In this document: positions 42,356 through 51,155 of the stretch, piece by piece
How the letters are laid out: each line of letters opens with the position of its first letter
How positions within the stretch are numbered: position 1 is the stretch's first letter
DNA from: DASXIF01 sp036498145
GTDB taxonomy: Bacteria; Actinomycetota; Actinomycetes; Mycobacteriales; Jatrophihabitantaceae
Direction of reading: 5' to 3'
Assembly (NCBI GenBank): GCA_963708625.1
Contig: CAVPSV010000005.1
Span: 1-64,000, forward strand
Length of the DNA stretch: 64,000 nucleotides
The notes under the pieces: generated by a model
The model's database searches: none
What the model was told of the DNA's origin: nothing
What the model saw: the letters and a program-made list of their open reading frames with translations, nothing else
Program-made: the position numbers and the translations under genes

Positions 42356-43228
42356 TCAGGCGCCGGCAGCCGTCACGATCGCGTCGGTGGCAAAGCCGGC
42401 GAGCATGCCCAGCAGCAAACCGTAGGAGAGTAGATCGAGTCGCCGAGCCTTGGCGGCGACGCCGATCAGCTGGCATACGACGTAGATGATCGAGCCGGCG
42501 GCCAAGGTCAAGAAGATGACGCTGACGGCTTCGCTGGTGAAACCATGGCCGACGGCGGTGCCGACGAAAGTCGGGCCGCCGCCAATGGCAGCCATCGTCA
42601 GCAGGAAGCCCCAGCTCGGTCGCTTCGTCATCCCACGCTCGTCCAGATCGGCTGCAAGCGGCGCGACAATGCCGAACCCCTCGGTGGCGTTGTGCAGGGC
42701 GAATCCAATGACGAGCAGGGTCGCCAGCGATACCTCGTTGCTTGCCGCCGACTGGCCGATGGCCAGACCTTCGGCGAAGTTGTGCAGGCCGATACCAACC
42801 GCGATCAACAACGCCAGTTGACGCGCTGGCGACCAGCCGGCAATTCCGCTCGCCCGGGTGGCGACGTCGCTGACCGACATCGCGCCGGGACCACTGGTAC
42901 CGCGACGTTGCTTGATCCGGTCGAGGTAGCGGTCGTAGGCGACCAGCGAGAGCAATCCGACCGTCAGGCCCGTGGCGAACAGCGCGCCATAGCCGAAGAC
43001 GGGCGCCAGGCCGCCCGTGTGGTCGTGCACCCCGCCGAGCGCGGAATCGACTGGCTCCCACGCATGCGACAGCACGTCCCAGACCAGAAACAGCAGGATG
43101 CCGATGGCCACCGCGTTCAGGAACAGCTTCATCGACGGCATTGGCCGACGAATTCGACCGACCGGCAGGCCGATCAAGATCGTGACGCCGGCGATGAAGC
43201 CGAGTAGCAGTGTCTTCGGCAGATCCAC
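42356..43228 (-). CDS. ZIP family divalent metal transporter
   Basis: A 290-residue metal importer (zinc, iron or manganese). ZIP metal-site motifs are in GIGLHNFAEGLAIG (helix 4) and GFALHNATEGFGIVAP (helix 5); the histidine-containing loop HDHTGG sits earlier. Eight helices are plausible. GTG start at 43228 with GAGGAGG upstream. An IdeR/DtxR-like operator at 43247-43265 lies immediately before it, so metal-dependent repression is likely. Confidence 0.88.
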   Translation of the reverse strand: MDLPKTLLLGFIAGVTILIGLPVGRIRRPMPSMKLFLNAVAIGILLFLVWDVLSHAWEPVDSALGGVHDHTGGLAPVFGYGALFATGLTVGLLSLVAYDRYLDRIKQRRGTSGPGAMSVSDVATRASGIAGWSPARQLALLIAVGIGLHNFAEGLAIGQSAASNEVSLATLLVIGFALHNATEGFGIVAPLAADLDERGMTKRPSWGFLLTMAAIGGGPTFVGTAVGHGFTSEAVSVIFLTLAAGSIIYVVCQLIGVAAKARRLDLLSYGLLLGMLAGFATDAIVTAAGA

Positions 43229-43246
43229 GCCGCCTCCTCGAAGAAG

Positions 43247-43265
43247 ATAGGTAACCCTTACCTAA
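43247..43265. promoter_or_regulatory. IdeR/DtxR-like operator upstream of the ZIP gene
   Basis: Read on the minus strand the site is TTAGGTAAGGGTTACCTAT, 15 of 19 matches to the iron-box consensus TTAGGTTAGGCTAACCTAA, with good dyad symmetry. It ends 19 bases upstream of the ZIP transporter start. An MntR-type regulator of the same family is an alternative binder. Confidence 0.65.
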
Positions 43266-43290
43266 CCAGAGGCTGAGGTCAAGTCGCTAC

Positions 43291-44358
43291 CTACAACGCA
43301 CCCCGTCGGTACAGCCACCGCGTGGCGACGACACCCGCTACGGCCGGCGCCCAGAATGTGATCAGACGGAACAGGAGCACGATCTGCACCGCCTGAGCGA
43401 CCGACATGCCCGCAGTGACAAGCACGGCGCTCAACGCGGCCTCCGTCGAGCCGAGGCCGGCCGGTACTGGGACAGCGTTGCCGGCTGCAGACGCGATCAT
43501 GAATCCGACCACCAGGGCGCCGACGCTCAGACGAACGTGCGGACCGGGTATGGCCACGGTGCTGGCCGCGAAGGCAAACGCGAGCAGCAGCGTCGTCGAT
43601 CCGGTCGCCACCATCAGCACCAGAAGAGACCGCGGACGCCGACTCAGCGCGCGCAGGTAGCTGATCATGTCGGCGCCGGCCTTGCGGATGCGACCGCTGT
43701 GCCGCGCGGCCAGGAGTACAAGCCCGAAACCGCCGATGACCAGCAGCCATAGCCATGGTGAGCGCGCCGCGCCCAAGGCGTGACGCAGGTGTGACACCAG
43801 GCGATGGAATTCGGCTGCCCCGCCCGACAGCCCCAAGGTGGAGCCGAGGCCCACAACGACCAACAGCACAAGGAGGTCGGTGATCGCACCGACGACAGTC
43901 ATCGTGGCAACCGACGCCAACGCGAGTGACCAGGGGACATCCCGGCGGGTGAAATAGCGTGCAGTGACCGCGGACCCGCCGCTTCCCGCCGGCGTTACCC
44001 GGTTCGCTGCCGCCGCGGCGAGTTGGACGACGAACAGCTCGGCCCACGGGACGGGGCTGCCGACCGCGGCCCGTGCAGCAATCGTGGTCGCCACATAGTG
44101 CAGAAGTCCGAATGCGACGACGATCGCTCCGAATTGCCAACGCAAATTCGCGGCATCGTGCCCGATCTGACGGGCGAGGTGTTGCGCGTCCTGACCGCTG
44201 TCCCGGTCGAGGGTGGCGACGCTTATCCAGGCCGCGCCACCGAGTAGCAGGACGCCGAGGACGACCAAGCGGCGCCGAAGGCTTGGCCGAGCACGACCGT
44301 CCGAGCGCGCGGCGACAATCGCAGCACGCGGTGCAGCCACGACCGCGCCGGCGCTCAC
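43291..44358 (-). CDS. Lysylphosphatidylglycerol synthase TM-like (UPF0104) membrane protein
   Basis: A 355-residue flippase-like membrane protein. NRVTPAGSGGSAVTARYFTRRDVPWSLALASVATMTVVGAITDL and AAGNAVPVPAGLGSTEAALSAVLVTAGMSVAQAV are the two signature segments of the UPF0104/MprF-N family (P-G-G/S-G-G and P-G-G-L-G-x-x-E). About eight helices and no synthase domain. Such proteins often move or help make membrane lipids or polyprenyl-linked sugars; substrate unknown. Overlaps the upstream gene by four bases. Confidence 0.85.
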   Translation of the reverse strand: MSAGAVVAAPRAAIVAARSDGRARPSLRRRLVVLGVLLLGGAAWISVATLDRDSGQDAQHLARQIGHDAANLRWQFGAIVVAFGLLHYVATTIAARAAVGSPVPWAELFVVQLAAAAANRVTPAGSGGSAVTARYFTRRDVPWSLALASVATMTVVGAITDLLVLLVVVGLGSTLGLSGGAAEFHRLVSHLRHALGAARSPWLWLLVIGGFGLVLLAARHSGRIRKAGADMISYLRALSRRPRSLLVLMVATGSTTLLLAFAFAASTVAIPGPHVRLSVGALVVGFMIASAAGNAVPVPAGLGSTEAALSAVLVTAGMSVAQAVQIVLLFRLITFWAPAVAGVVATRWLYRRGAL

Positions 44359-45614
44359 GCGAGATCTGGTGCCGCGCGCCCAGATGTGTCAGCCACCTTG
44401 TCCGGCCACACTCGCTCTCGGGATGCCACATCCACCATCTCGACCCAGTCTTGGTGCGGGATTGCCGACTCGATCACCCACCACCGCCCGGCCATATCGC
44501 CCAGGGATGCGTTGACGTCCGTGCGAACGCGACGCGGCACGCGATGCAGCCGCGCCCAGGCAGTCCACGGGATCGCTGCGCGGACGGCGACAGTCAGGAC
44601 GACGAGGTCGTCATGGGTGAGGGGATACCGGCCCCGGAGCATGTGGCTGGCGGTCGCCGGGTCGGCGTCGGTCAGCCAAACGACATGCGGAATCCGCGCC
44701 GCCCGGTGTGCGTCGCTACCGACTGCCGCCGGTTCGACCACCCCACGATCAGCAATGCCTTGCGCGGTCGCGCGGTCGGCGTAGTGGTAATACAGGCGAG
44801 CCTCGGCAGCGTTGGAGCCTACGGCGCTCGGTGGCTGGATGTCGTTGCGCCGGATCGCCACGTACGCAACGAGCAGCGCGATGACGACCGCCGCGATTGC
44901 GGCGACCTCGCCGTCGCCGTGCCCCAGACCACCGTGGATGCCATTGAAGTGTTTGGGCTTGCCGAGCCAATCGGCCACCGAGGCACCAAGCGGACGGGTC
45001 AGGACGTACGCCGTCCAGAACGCGACGATCGCGTTCAGATGAAAGAATCGCCAGCCGATGAGCGGGACGCAGATCGCCGCCGCGAACAACGCGGCCGAGC
45101 CGGCGTACCCGAGCTTGAACGTCGAAGCGGTCAGGTCACCAGTCGCAGTCCCGAGGGCAAACGTCGCCAGGACAGTCGCCCAGTAGTACAGCTCGCGCCG
45201 CTTGGTCGTGATGCTGTGGATCGAGAGCGTGCCCTCGGACCGATACCAGCGCCGGAAGACAACGTAGAGCACCACCGACCACAAGATTGTGGTTGCGACA
45301 TAAGGGAGCCGGAAGACGATATGGATGCCGTCGGCACACATCGTGCCGAATACGGCGACCATCGCGACCGCGAACCAGTACGTGACGGCGTGGTAACCGC
45401 GCGAACGCAGCTGCCAGCGCAGACCGAAGTAGAAGCCGAGCAGACCGAGCAGGCCGGCCGCAAAGAGATTGACTTTCGCCAGCGCATCCGAGGCTGCCTC
45501 GCCCATGCCGGTGGTGAGGACCTTGATCACCCAGAACAGCACAGTGATTTCCGGGACCTTTGCCGCAAGCGGCTCCCGTCCTACGAACCGCCGGATGGCC
45601 CTGCGCACGCGCAC
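44355..45614 (-). CDS. COG4705-like membrane protein fused to an unassigned C-terminal domain
   Basis: A 419-residue protein. Residues 18-255 are a duplicated four-helix membrane unit of the COG4705 type: KVPEITVLFWVIKVLTTGMGEAASD, GTATGDLTA and LTRPLGASVADW. From about 273 a soluble domain follows, starting RLYYHYADRATAQGIADRGVVEP and containing PHVVWLTD, a pattern that recalls HYD1/ADP-ribosyltransferase-like domains (hYhYT...GI...G.i.P...vyLTD) but without a confirmed active site. COG4705 proteins normally lack this tail. Start GTG/ATG at 45614; an operon with the UPF0104 gene is evident. Confidence 0.72.
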   Translation of the reverse strand: MRVRRAIRRFVGREPLAAKVPEITVLFWVIKVLTTGMGEAASDALAKVNLFAAGLLGLLGFYFGLRWQLRSRGYHAVTYWFAVAMVAVFGTMCADGIHIVFRLPYVATTILWSVVLYVVFRRWYRSEGTLSIHSITTKRRELYYWATVLATFALGTATGDLTASTFKLGYAGSAALFAAAICVPLIGWRFFHLNAIVAFWTAYVLTRPLGASVADWLGKPKHFNGIHGGLGHGDGEVAAIAAVVIALLVAYVAIRRNDIQPPSAVGSNAAEARLYYHYADRATAQGIADRGVVEPAAVGSDAHRAARIPHVVWLTDADPATASHMLRGRYPLTHDDLVVLTVAVRAAIPWTAWARLHRVPRRVRTDVNASLGDMAGRWWVIESAIPHQDWVEMVDVASRERVWPDKVADTSGRAAPDLA

Positions 45615-45787
45615 AGTAAAGAGCGCATCGGTGCCGAAGCGCAGTCCTGGCTCAGACGATCTTCAGATCGTTAACTGAACTGGCGCCCCTCAGCTGCCCT
45701 CCCCAGAGCGAGCCGGCACGTGTCGCGCCTGAAGTGATCACCAGGACAGCGCGCCCACCGGCGAGTCCGGTCGCCGGTGCCGAGGGG

Positions 45788-46012
45788 CTAGCCGAAGTGA
45801 CCCGAGTGCGTCGCTATGATGAGGAGCACGCCAGCGACGGCCAGCGCGGCGCCAGCCACCACGGTGCGAAACCGTTGCCACTTGTCGCCGAGTACTTCCG
45901 CCGCCACCAACCAGACGCCGGCAATCACGATCAGTAGGAATCCGACCTCGGCGAGCCGGGTGCCAGTGTGGGTTGCGAGCGCGACCACTGTCATAGCTGC
46001 AGCGTTCACCAT
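45788..46012 (-). CDS. Small two-helix membrane protein
   Basis: A 74-residue protein with two clear helices, AAMTVVALATHTGTRLAEVGFLLIVIAGVWLVAAEVL and VVAGAALAVAGVLLIIATHSG, joined by a short basic loop (GDKWQRFRT). ATG at 46012. No family recognised. It stands alone between the COG4705-like gene and a secreted protein gene. Confidence 0.6.
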   Translation of the reverse strand: MVNAAAMTVVALATHTGTRLAEVGFLLIVIAGVWLVAAEVLGDKWQRFRTVVAGAALAVAGVLLIIATHSGHFG

Positions 46013-46039
46013 GCCCTAGGTGAGATGGGGACTTGCATG

Positions 46040-46591
46040 TTAGGGATGAGGCGGTAAGACGACGACCGGCACGACCTGGACGGGTTTGAAGCGCACGGTC
46101 ACCGCCGTCGCTACCCAGCCCGCGGCGCATGGGGCCAAGTGCGGGCAAGAACTGAACACGACCTGCCCCGTTCCGCCGCACGGCAGTCGCACGGTGGTCG
46201 GCGCCTCGACCTTCGTGTTGTATTTGACGAACTTCACCTGCTGCGGTCCGTGGGCTGAGGAATCCTGCGCGAACCAGGCATAAATCTGGCTGAACAGCCC
46301 GGTGTATCCGGGGCCCTTCGCCGCGCGTTCGACGGCGAGGCTCTGGTACGCGGTGATCGGGCCGGTCGAGGTGGTCGAGACGGGGCTGGGGCAGCCGACG
46401 GTGACGACCGGCACGGATGCCGCGGCGGGCTGAGGCGACCCGACGACGCCGATGAAATGCTGGTGAGGCTTGATCGACGCACTCGCACTGGCACCGACCT
46501 CGCCCGTCGTCAGAGTCAGACTTGCGATGACCGCGACGACGAGGCCGCCAACCGCCTGAAGGCGAGTACTCATCAGCGACCTCGTTGACAT
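46040..46591 (-). CDS. Secreted protein of unknown function
   Basis: A 183-residue protein with a Sec-type signal peptide (LQAVGGLVVAVIASLTLTTGEVGASASA). The mature part has three or four cysteines (VGCPSP, LPCGG, SSCPHLAPCAAG) that could form disulphides outside the cell, and ends in a Val/Pro-rich tail. ATG at 46591 or 46573 are both possible starts; each keeps the signal peptide. No family recognised. Confidence 0.6.
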   Translation of the reverse strand: MSTRSLMSTRLQAVGGLVVAVIASLTLTTGEVGASASASIKPHQHFIGVVGSPQPAAASVPVVTVGCPSPVSTTSTGPITAYQSLAVERAAKGPGYTGLFSQIYAWFAQDSSAHGPQQVKFVKYNTKVEAPTTVRLPCGGTGQVVFSSCPHLAPCAAGWVATAVTVRFKPVQVVPVVVLPPHP

Positions 46592-46748
46592 CGAATCCGC
46601 ACCGGGCTTCACGGCAGATTATTCGCCGCTCACGCGGGCTCGCACCACCCCGAAGCCACTGTTCGCCCGAATTTCATGCAGCCAGGACACCGGGCTGGGT
46701 CGAGGCGCGACCTGGCATCAGCGGATGGTCTACCGCGATTCAATGTGT

Positions 46749-47306
46749 CTAGGCGTTGAGGTCGGCTTCGACCTCGAGCACGATCTGTACCTTCTCGCCG
46801 AGCGCCAGGCCGCCGCCGGGGATGGGGCCGTTGTAGCTGACGCCGAAGTCGGTGCGGTTGATCTCGGTGCTGGCGGAGAAGCCGGCTTTGGTGCCGCCTT
46901 GTGGATTGGGGCCGAACTCGGGGACGTCGACGGCGAGGGTGACCGGCCGGGTGACGCCGCGGATGGTGAGGTCGCCGTCGATGTAGTACTCGTCGTCGGT
47001 GCGCCGGATGCCGGTGGAGACGAAGGTGATCGTCGGGTGGTTCTCGGCGTCGAAGAAGTCAGCCGAGCGGATGTGGTCGTCTCGCATGGTGTTGCTGGTG
47101 TCGATCGAGGTGGCCTCGATGGTGGCGCTGACGTGTGAGTCCAGGGGGTCTGCCGCGGTGACGATCTCGCCGCTGAAAGTGTCGAACTTGCCCCGGACTT
47201 TGCTCACCATCATGTGCTTGATGACGAAGCCGACATAGGTGTGGATCGGGTCGATCGTCCAGGTGCCTGCGACGTACCCCGGGATCTGCAGCTCGGTGCT
47301 GGTCAT
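46749..47306 (-). CDS. YceI family protein
   Basis: A 185-residue YceI protein close to the canonical family: GTWTIDPIHTYVGFVIKHMMVSKVRGKFDTFSGEIV, HIRSADFFDAENHPTITFVSTGI, GDLTIRGVTRPVTLAVDVPEFGP and GFSASTEINRTDFGVSYN. No signal peptide. ATG at 47306. It is divergent from the HxlR regulator gene with a palindrome between them, so it is probably controlled by it. In several bacteria YceI genes sit beside HxlR genes and respond to electrophile or acid stress. Confidence 0.92.
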   Translation of the reverse strand: MTSTELQIPGYVAGTWTIDPIHTYVGFVIKHMMVSKVRGKFDTFSGEIVTAADPLDSHVSATIEATSIDTSNTMRDDHIRSADFFDAENHPTITFVSTGIRRTDDEYYIDGDLTIRGVTRPVTLAVDVPEFGPNPQGGTKAGFSASTEINRTDFGVSYNGPIPGGGLALGEKVQIVLEVEADLNA

Positions 47307-47364
47307 AACGCTCCGTCGAATAAATGTGGTTGAGAATTCCACTGGCAGTTCTCAGCTGTTCCTC

Positions 47365-47381
47365 GGTACTCTTTCGGTACC
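47365..47381. promoter_or_regulatory. Candidate HxlR operator between YceI and HxlR genes
   Basis: GGTACTCTTTCGGTACC: GGTAC and GTACC arms with a seven-base spacer in the 150-base divergent gap. HxlR proteins bind short dyads of this type as dimers. Function inferred from position and symmetry. Confidence 0.55.
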
Positions 47382-47456
47382 AGGACAAATCCTCGTCCAG
47401 TTGAATGCTCAACACAAGAAGGCACTTCGCGGTGCGTCGGTTCTGTGGAGGTAACC

Positions 47457-47837
47457 ATGGCTGAGATCGACGCCAAACAGCGCGAGACGGTGGGCTGCCG
47501 AGTCCGCGAGGTGCTCGAGCTGATCGCTGACAAGTGGTCGCTCTACATTGTGGCAACCCTCGGCAACGGCCCGCGGCGGTTCACCGAACTCAAGCGCTCG
47601 ATCGACGGGATCAGCCAGCGGATGCTCACCGTCACCCTTCGCGGCCTCGAGCGCGACGGCATCGTGATACGCACAGTTCACGAGGTGATGCCTCCCAACG
47701 TCAGCTATGAGCTAACCGCGCTCGGGCGCACGTTGGTCGCCGCGACGACGCCCCTGCTTGACTGGAGTTCAGAGAATCTCGCGGATATCGATGAAGCCAG
47801 ATCGCGCTACGACCACCGAGCCGACACTGGCCGCTAG
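47457..47837 (+). CDS. HxlR family transcriptional regulator
   Basis: A 126-residue winged-helix protein: CRVREVLELIADKWSLYIVATLGNGPRRFTELKRSIDGISQRMLTVTLRGLERDGIVIRTVHEVMPPNVSYELTALG is the full HxlR signature. The classical redox-sensing cysteine near the N-terminus is present (VGCRVREVL), so it may respond to electrophiles. ATG at 47457 with TGGAGGT upstream. Divergent from YceI. Confidence 0.93.
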   Translation: MAEIDAKQRETVGCRVREVLELIADKWSLYIVATLGNGPRRFTELKRSIDGISQRMLTVTLRGLERDGIVIRTVHEVMPPNVSYELTALGRTLVAATTPLLDWSSENLADIDEARSRYDHRADTGR

Positions 47838-47966
47838 GGCTAGGAGGCAGGCGGGGGCCCAGGCGGGTGCCGGCTGCGGAATCGATCAACGTAGCTCCGG
47901 CGTTGAGGCAGTGGATGATCCTGGATCACCGGCTCCGTTCAGGGATAAGCAACGAAGGGCCTCTAC

Positions 47967-48503
47967 ATGACCAGCGTGTACGACTTCTCGGTCAGCGCCG
48001 CAGATGGCAGCGGGGTGCCGCTAGCTGAGTACGAGGGCAAGGTCCTCCTCATCGTCAACGTGGCCAGCAAGTGCGGTTTGACGCCGCAGTACGAGGGATT
48101 GGAATCGCTGTATCGCGACGCGGACGGGCGCGGCCTGAGGGTCCTCGGATTCCCGTGCAACCAGTTCAAGGAACAAGAACCGGGCAGTGATGCCGAGATC
48201 CAAGCCTTCTGCACCACTACCTACGACGTGACGTTCCCGGTCTTCGCCAAGATCGACGTGAACGGCCCCGCCGCCCACCCGCTTTACCAACACCTGCGTG
48301 CCCAAGCCCCAGGTGACTTCGGGCCCGAGTACGGCGATTTCTACCGAGCCATCGCACGTATTCGGCCGGACGCGGATGGCACCGACGAGGTGAAGTGGAA
48401 CTTTACGAAGTTCCTCGTCGGACGTGACGGCACTGTCCTCAAGCGCTACGAGCCACCGGTGTCTCCAGCAGACATCAAGACCGACCTCGACACATATCTC
48501 TAG
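47967..48503 (+). CDS. Glutathione peroxidase family (thiol peroxidase-like) protein
   Basis: A 178-residue peroxidase of the BtuE/GPx type: VLLIVNVASKCGLTPQYEGLESLYRD (peroxidatic Cys, not selenocysteine), LGFPCNQFKEQEPG (Gln) and VKWNFTKFLVGRDG (Trp, Asn) complete the active site. As an actinobacterium lacks glutathione, thioredoxin or mycothiol/mycoredoxin is the likely reductant. GAAGGGCC upstream gives a ribosome site for the ATG at 47967. Single gene. Confidence 0.93.
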   Translation: MTSVYDFSVSAADGSGVPLAEYEGKVLLIVNVASKCGLTPQYEGLESLYRDADGRGLRVLGFPCNQFKEQEPGSDAEIQAFCTTTYDVTFPVFAKIDVNGPAAHPLYQHLRAQAPGDFGPEYGDFYRAIARIRPDADGTDEVKWNFTKFLVGRDGTVLKRYEPPVSPADIKTDLDTYL

Positions 48504-48540
48504 CCTCTGCTGACGCACTGAAGCCGGCGGTGACCCGAAC

Positions 48541-49185
48541 CTAGGACTGGCCGCCTGGAAAGGCGTGGTAGGCGGCTGCGATGAGTTCTGCACAGGCGGT
48601 ATCGGGAAGGGCGGTGCTGTCGATCTGCAGGTGGTAGAGCGCCGGGTCATCGATGTCGACGCAGTACAGGCGGCGGACGTATTGGGCACGTGCGGCGTCT
48701 ACCTCGGCGAGTCGCTTCTCGGCGGTGACGGGGTCGAGGTGCTGCGTCCGGCCGGCGTGGGCGATGCGGGCCTGCTTCGGGCCGAACAGCCGGACCCGCA
48801 GTACACCAGGTTCGTTTCGGAACGCCGCACCGCCAGCCCGGCCGAGGATGACGGCGCCGGTTCCGATCGCGTCTCGCATGATCTGTTCGGCGCGGTCTCG
48901 GAACAGGTCCGCTTCGGTCGGCGCGTTCGCCGCCTCTGCCGGTGCGGCGTCGGTGCCGGCACCGAGCACGCCGGAGGCGAGCGGCGTGAGCAGGCCGAAG
49001 AAGCGATCGGTGAGCGAGCGAGAGAATGACGCGCCCTCTGCCTCGGGCACGGTGACCTGGAGCTGGGCGGCGACCTCGGCGCTGATCGCCCGGTCGAGCA
49101 ACGGCAGCCCGAGTGAATCGGCGACGAGTCGGGCGATGACGCTGCCGCCGGTGCCATAACCGGCGGAGATCGTTACTGCGGGCAT
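48541..49185 (-). CDS. Cytidylate kinase-like family protein
   Basis: A 214-residue P-loop protein of the cytidylate-kinase-like (AAA_26) family. The N-terminal nucleotide loop ISAGYGTGGSVIARLVADSLGLPLLDRAI replaces the classical GxxGxGKS; later AVILGRAGGAAFRNEPGVLRVRLFGP and YHLQIDSTALP are family segments. True substrate unknown. ATG at 49185 overlaps the stop of the upstream DHA2 exporter gene (TGATG), so translation is coupled. Confidence 0.8.
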   Translation of the reverse strand: MPAVTISAGYGTGGSVIARLVADSLGLPLLDRAISAEVAAQLQVTVPEAEGASFSRSLTDRFFGLLTPLASGVLGAGTDAAPAEAANAPTEADLFRDRAEQIMRDAIGTGAVILGRAGGAAFRNEPGVLRVRLFGPKQARIAHAGRTQHLDPVTAEKRLAEVDAARAQYVRRLYCVDIDDPALYHLQIDSTALPDTACAELIAAAYHAFPGGQS

Positions 49186-50813
49186 CAGTGCGTCCCTCCG
49201 GTGATGAGCGCGGTGTCCCCGGCATCGATCGGCGCCGGGGTCCTCTGGCCGGCGGTGCACCGGAGTCGTTGGACGCTCGTAATTGGACCTGCCGGATGAA
49301 CAGGGCCGCGATCACGGCGAGGATCGACACTGGCACGGCCACCAGGAAGAGCCGATCGATGGCGTGCGAGTACGCCTGGATGATGCCCTCGTGCAGGGCT
49401 GGATTGGTGTGCTTGAGCTTGTTCAAGGTGGCCGGGCTCTGCACCAACTGGGTGACCTTGTCGCCGGCACCCGCGAGGTCGACCGCCGGCACGTGCCGCG
49501 GCAACTCGTACGCGATCCGGGCGGTCAGCACGGCGCCGAGCGCGGACGCGCCGATCGCGCCGCCCATGGAGCGAAAGAAGGTGACCGATGACGTGGCGAC
49601 GCCCATCTGTTTCATCGGCACGGCGTTTTGCACGACCAGGGTCAGGACCTGCATGAACAGCCCGAGGCCGGCTCCGAAGATCAGGATGTCGACGCCGACG
49701 ATGAGCAGCGAGGTATGCGCGCCAACCCTGGTGAGCAGACTGAGGCCGATCGTCACCAGGGTGGTGCCGGTCAGCGGGAACCAGCGGTAATTGCCGGTGC
49801 GCGAGATGTAGCGCCCGGAGCTGATGCTCATGACCAAGAGGCCTACCAGCAGGGGCAGCAGCAGCAGCCCGGACATGGTGGCTGAGACACCGTGGACAAG
49901 CTGCATGATATTGCGGCAGGAATGCGAGTGCACCGAACATCGCGATGCCGCTGATGAAAGAGACGATGTTCGCGACGGTGAAGATCCGCATCCGGAAGAG
50001 TTCGAGCGGCAGGATCGGTTCGGGCGCGAGTCGCTCGCGTACCGCGAAGCCGATCAGGAACAGCCCGCCGAGGGTGAACAGTCCGACGATCTGGATCGAC
50101 GCCCATGGATAGTCGGTGCCCCCGGACTGCGTTGCGAGCAGGATGCTGGACACGCCGGCGACGAGCAGCAGTGCGCCCCACCAATCGATATTCACCTTCC
50201 GCTTGCGGACCGGTAGCCGTAGGACGCGGTTGGTCACCACCAGGGCTGCGATTCCCAGCGGCAGATTGATGTAGAAGATGTAGCGCCAGCTGAGGCTGTC
50301 GACCGCGAACCCGCCTGCTAGCGGACCGACAACGCTTGACACACCGAACACGGCACCGAAGTAGCCCTGATAGCGCCCTCGCTGGCGAGGCGGGATGACA
50401 TCGCCGATGATCGCGAACACGAGCGAGATCAAGCCGCCGCCGCCGATGCCCTGCAAACCGCGGAAGCCGATCAACTCGTACATGTTCTGCGAGGCCCCAC
50501 ACAGCGCGCTGCCGACCAGGAACACGACGATCGCGAGTTGGAAGACCCTCTTGCGGCCGTACAGATCACCGGCCTTGCCCCAGAGCGGGGTAGAGGCGGT
50601 GCTTGCCAGCAGGTAGGCGGTGATCACCCACGACAACAGGTCGCTGCGATGGAAGTCCCCGACGATCGTGGGCAACGCCGTGGAGACGATCGTCTGATCG
50701 AGCGAGGCCAGGAACATCCCCATCATCAGCCCGGACATGATCACCAAGATCTGGCGATGCGTCAGGGCAGCCTCTGCAGGGGCCGGTGGAGTGCTGCCTG
50801 CTGGACTACTCAT
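49185..50813 (-). CDS. DHA2-type MFS drug exporter (two frameshifts)
   Basis: EmrB/QacA-type exporter starting at the ATG at 50813. The first frame has LASLDQTIVSTALPTIVGDFH, LWGKAGDLYGRKRVF and FRGLQGIGGGGLISL, and reaches FLPQY near 49907, where one extra base shifts the frame. The adjoining frame continues MQLVHGVSATMSGLLLLPLLVG and the remaining helices up to about 49240; a second compensating shift in a CCCC run then returns to the first frame, whose end (ALITGGTH) overlaps the next gene. About 540 residues if repaired. It is coupled to a cytidylate-kinase-like gene. Confidence 0.85.
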   Translation of the reverse strand: MSSPAGSTPPAPAEAALTHRQILVIMSGLMMGMFLASLDQTIVSTALPTIVGDFHRSDLLSWVITAYLLASTASTPLWGKAGDLYGRKRVFQLAIVVFLVGSALCGASQNMYELIGFRGLQGIGGGGLISLVFAIIGDVIPPRQRGRYQGYFGAVFGVSSVVGPLAGGFAVDSLSWRYIFYINLPLGIAALVVTNRVLRLPVRKRKVNIDWWGALLLVAGVSSILLATQSGGTDYPWASIQIVGLFTLGGLFLIGFAVRERLAPEPILPLELFRMRIFTVANIVSFISGIAMFGALAFLPQYHAACPRCLSHHVRAAAAAPAGRPLGHEHQLRALHLAHRQLPLVPADRHHPGDDRPQSAHQGWRAYLAAHRRRRHPDLRSRPRAVHAGPDPGRAKRRADETDGRRHVIGHLLSLHGRRDRRVRARRRADRPDRVRVAAARAGGRPRGCRRQGHPVGAEPGHLEQAQAHQSSPARGHHPGVLARHRSALPGGRASVDPRRDRGPVHPAGPITSVQRLRCTAGQRTPAPIDAGDTALITGGTH

Positions 50814-51155
50814 GTGCGCTCCTGGCTCGGCGATCACCCGTCACCCGGCGTGGGCGGGTGAGCGGGGCGAGACACTTCACGTGGCACCTATAACGCTCGC
50901 ACGATCCGCTTCTGCGAGCGCCACCAGTTCAGCGCTACCTGGGCCTTGGGCTACGAGACGGCCGGAGCGTACCTCTCGCTATTTGTCGATCAAGGCGGCT
51001 GCCACACTCTCGGAATTCGTCGCGGACGCCGCATTCGTCTTCGTCGCCGCTGCCTTCGCCGTGGTGTGGGCAGTGAGGCGGCACGGCGCCCATCGCTCGG
51101 CGATCCGGCGAGATTGCTCTCGAAAGATCTTTGGTCGGGGGCGCGTCCCGATAGA
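50814..51155. other. Intergenic region with an 8-base hairpin, 342 bases
   Basis: No convincing coding frame. CGCTCGCA at 50894-50901 pairs with TGCGAGCG at 50913-50920 around an 11-base loop, about 80 bases upstream of the exporter start, and may be an operator or leader hairpin. The rest shows nothing recognisable. Confidence 0.4.

Noticed and set aside
48647..49184. Extension of the second exporter frame through the cytidylate-kinase-like gene
   Set aside because: The extension is arginine-rich shadow sequence; the real exporter end lies at 49185 after a compensating frameshift.
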